The translations under genes were made by a program, and so were the position numbers. This document shows positions 62,909 through 64,000 of a stretch of 64,000 bases of DNA, piece by piece (positions within the stretch are counted from its first letter, which is position 1; the number at the start of each line of letters is the position of its first letter). The notes beneath the pieces are model-generated. The model made no database searches. It was not told the DNA's origin and saw nothing but the letters and a program-made list of their open reading frames with translations. Origin of the DNA: Arsukibacterium sp. MJ3 (GTDB taxonomy: Bacteria; Pseudomonadota; Gammaproteobacteria; Enterobacterales; Alteromonadaceae); the NCBI RefSeq assembly GCF_000987765.1, contig NZ_LAHP01000010.1, positions 62,001 through 126,000 on the forward strand, written 5' to 3'.

Positions 62909-64000
62909 ATGCTGAAAAAACGCATTCCCATGCAGGATATTGCCGCAGAAACCCGCTTGTTTAACAGCAGATCAGTGGTCGCGATGCTAGTAGTGTGTGT
63001 TTTATTCAGTGTTATTTTATTTAATATGTATAACTTACAAGTTCGCTCCTATCAGGACTATCAAATTCGTTCGGAAGGCAACCGGATAAAAGTGCTACCG
63101 ATGGCACCGAATCGCGGCCTGATAAGCGATCGCAATGGTATTTTACTGGCTGAAAACCGGCCGGTATTTTCTCTGGAGCTGGTACCCGAACAAACGGGAG
63201 ATATCAACAACATCCTGCTTAAACTGGCAGAGTTAATTGAAATAACAGCAGAGCAACAAGCGGATTTTTTACAACAAGTCAGACAGCAACGACGCTTTAA
63301 TTCCATCGCCTTAAAAGAACGTTTAAATGAAGAAGAAGTTGCCATTATTTCTGTTAATTTACACCGTATGCCCGGTGTTACGGTAGAGGCTCGTTTAAGC
63401 CGGCACTACCCCTTTGCAGACTTGTTTACCCATGCACTGGGTTATATCGGGAAAATTAATACCGATGATTTACGCCGACTGGATGAGCAGGGCCGCATAG
63501 CAAACTACGCCGCCAGCCGCGAAATAGGTAAACTGGGACTAGAACGCTACTACGAGGAACAACTGCATGGCACCATGGGTTTTCAGGAAGTAGAAGTGAA
63601 TAACCGTGGCCGGGTAATTCGGGTGTTACGCTCAGTACCTGCACAATCTGGTAAAAACATCCGGCTAAGTCTGGATGTTGGGCTGCAACTTACTGCCCAG
63701 CAAACTCTGCAACAAAAACGCGGCGCCATTGTTGCAATGGACCCCCGTGATGGCGCCGTGTTGGCGTTTTACTCCAACCCCAGTTATGACCCTAACTTAT
63801 TTGTGCATGGTATTAGCAGTAGCAACTACAATGCGTTGCTTAACTCGCCAGACCGGCCTCTGATTAACCGGGCGACCCAAGGTATTTATCCGCCAGCGTC
63901 GACCATTAAACCCCACCTGGCATTACTCGGGTTAGAAACTAACACTGTACAACCTGGCACCCGAGTTTGGGATCCAGGCTATTTTACCTTGCCTAATAGT
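62909..64000 (+). CDS. mrdA: Penicillin-binding protein 2, 5' part
   Basis: The gene begins two bases after rlmH and runs off the window after 364 codons. A cytoplasmic tail and one membrane segment (about 23-43) are followed by the pedestal domain (NRGLISDRNGILLAENRPVFSLELVPE) and the start of the transpeptidase domain. The catalytic serine motif STIK is at 331-334, next to YPPAS, as in E. coli PBP2 (Ser330). PBP2 crosslinks side-wall peptidoglycan with RodA. mrdB would be expected next. Confidence 0.96.
   Translation, partial: MLKKRIPMQDIAAETRLFNSRSVVAMLVVCVLFSVILFNMYNLQVRSYQDYQIRSEGNRIKVLPMAPNRGLISDRNGILLAENRPVFSLELVPEQTGDINNILLKLAELIEITAEQQADFLQQVRQQRRFNSIALKERLNEEEVAIISVNLHRMPGVTVEARLSRHYPFADLFTHALGYIGKINTDDLRRLDEQGRIANYAASREIGKLGLERYYEEQLHGTMGFQEVEVNNRGRVIRVLRSVPAQSGKNIRLSLDVGLQLTAQQTLQQKRGAIVAMDPRDGAVLAFYSNPSYDPNLFVHGISSSNYNALLNSPDRPLINRATQGIYPPASTIKPHLALLGLETNTVQPGTRVWDPGYFTLPNS

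Noticed and set aside
1-64000. tRNA, rRNA, CRISPR, prophage and insertion-sequence features
   Set aside because: Reading intergenic regions on both strands I found no tRNA cloverleaf consensus, no regularly spaced repeat array and no transposase or integrase gene.

Overview
The window looks like chromosomal DNA of a free-living, motile gammaproteobacterium. Gene content and order (miaB-ybeZ-ybeY-corC-lnt, leuS-lptE-holA-nadD-rsfS-rlmH-mrdA, a ToxR/CadC-type wHTH regulator carrying TPRs, DUF3379, HopJ, sensors with reg_prop propellers) suggest an Alteromonadales/Chromatiales-type organism such as Rheinheimera, Alishewanella or Arsukibacterium. The genus is an inference from style and was not tested. 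I see no rRNA, tRNA, CRISPR array, prophage or intact insertion sequence.

Layout. 0-8 kb: the 3' part of nnr, a large periplasmic-sensing histidine kinase, small RNA-modification and RNA-binding genes, and a diguanylate cyclase. 8-12 kb: a wHTH-nSTAND-TPR regulator with a small downstream gene. 12-17 kb: the glyoxylate shunt (aceA, a LysR regulator, aceB) with a structured direct-repeat element between the regulator and aceB. 16.7-18 kb: a DUF2726 gene behind a sigma-54-like promoter and a YjfB-like gene behind a near-perfect sigma-28 promoter. 18-25 kb: transporters, HopJ, an alkyltransferase, a small outer-membrane protein, pirin and mtnN-cbiB. 25-30.5 kb: a reg_prop/PAS/GGDEF/EAL protein and an EamA transporter. 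30.5-36 kb: miaB-ybeZ-ybeY-corC-lnt. 36-57 kb: an accessory block lying between two gene sets that are close together in E. coli. 57-64 kb: leuS through mrdA, the last running off the window.

The most interesting part is 43.0-48.9 kb. A secreted precursor with four EGKCG motifs (HvfA-like), a DUF692/MbnB-like enzyme and a DUF2063/MbnC-like partner form an apparent copper-binding RiPP operon. A periplasmic thioredoxin with a CcdA-type electron carrier, a TetR repressor, and an ECF sigma factor with a DUF3379 anti-sigma factor follow. Reading the upstream regions side by side gives one shared promoter pattern, TGAAA-N19-GTCTT(A/G), in front of the precursor gene, the thioredoxin gene and the sigma gene. 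A 16-bp palindrome, TTGAACAATTGTTCAA or a near copy, lies in front of the thioredoxin gene, the tetR gene and the sigma gene. Together these predict one stress-responsive regulon under dual control by the ECF sigma factor and the TetR repressor.

A second theme is motility and cyclic-di-GMP. Sigma-28-type promoters stand in front of the YjfB-like gene and an unrecognised 91-residue protein, with a weaker one before the diguanylate cyclase, although no flagellar gene is in the window.
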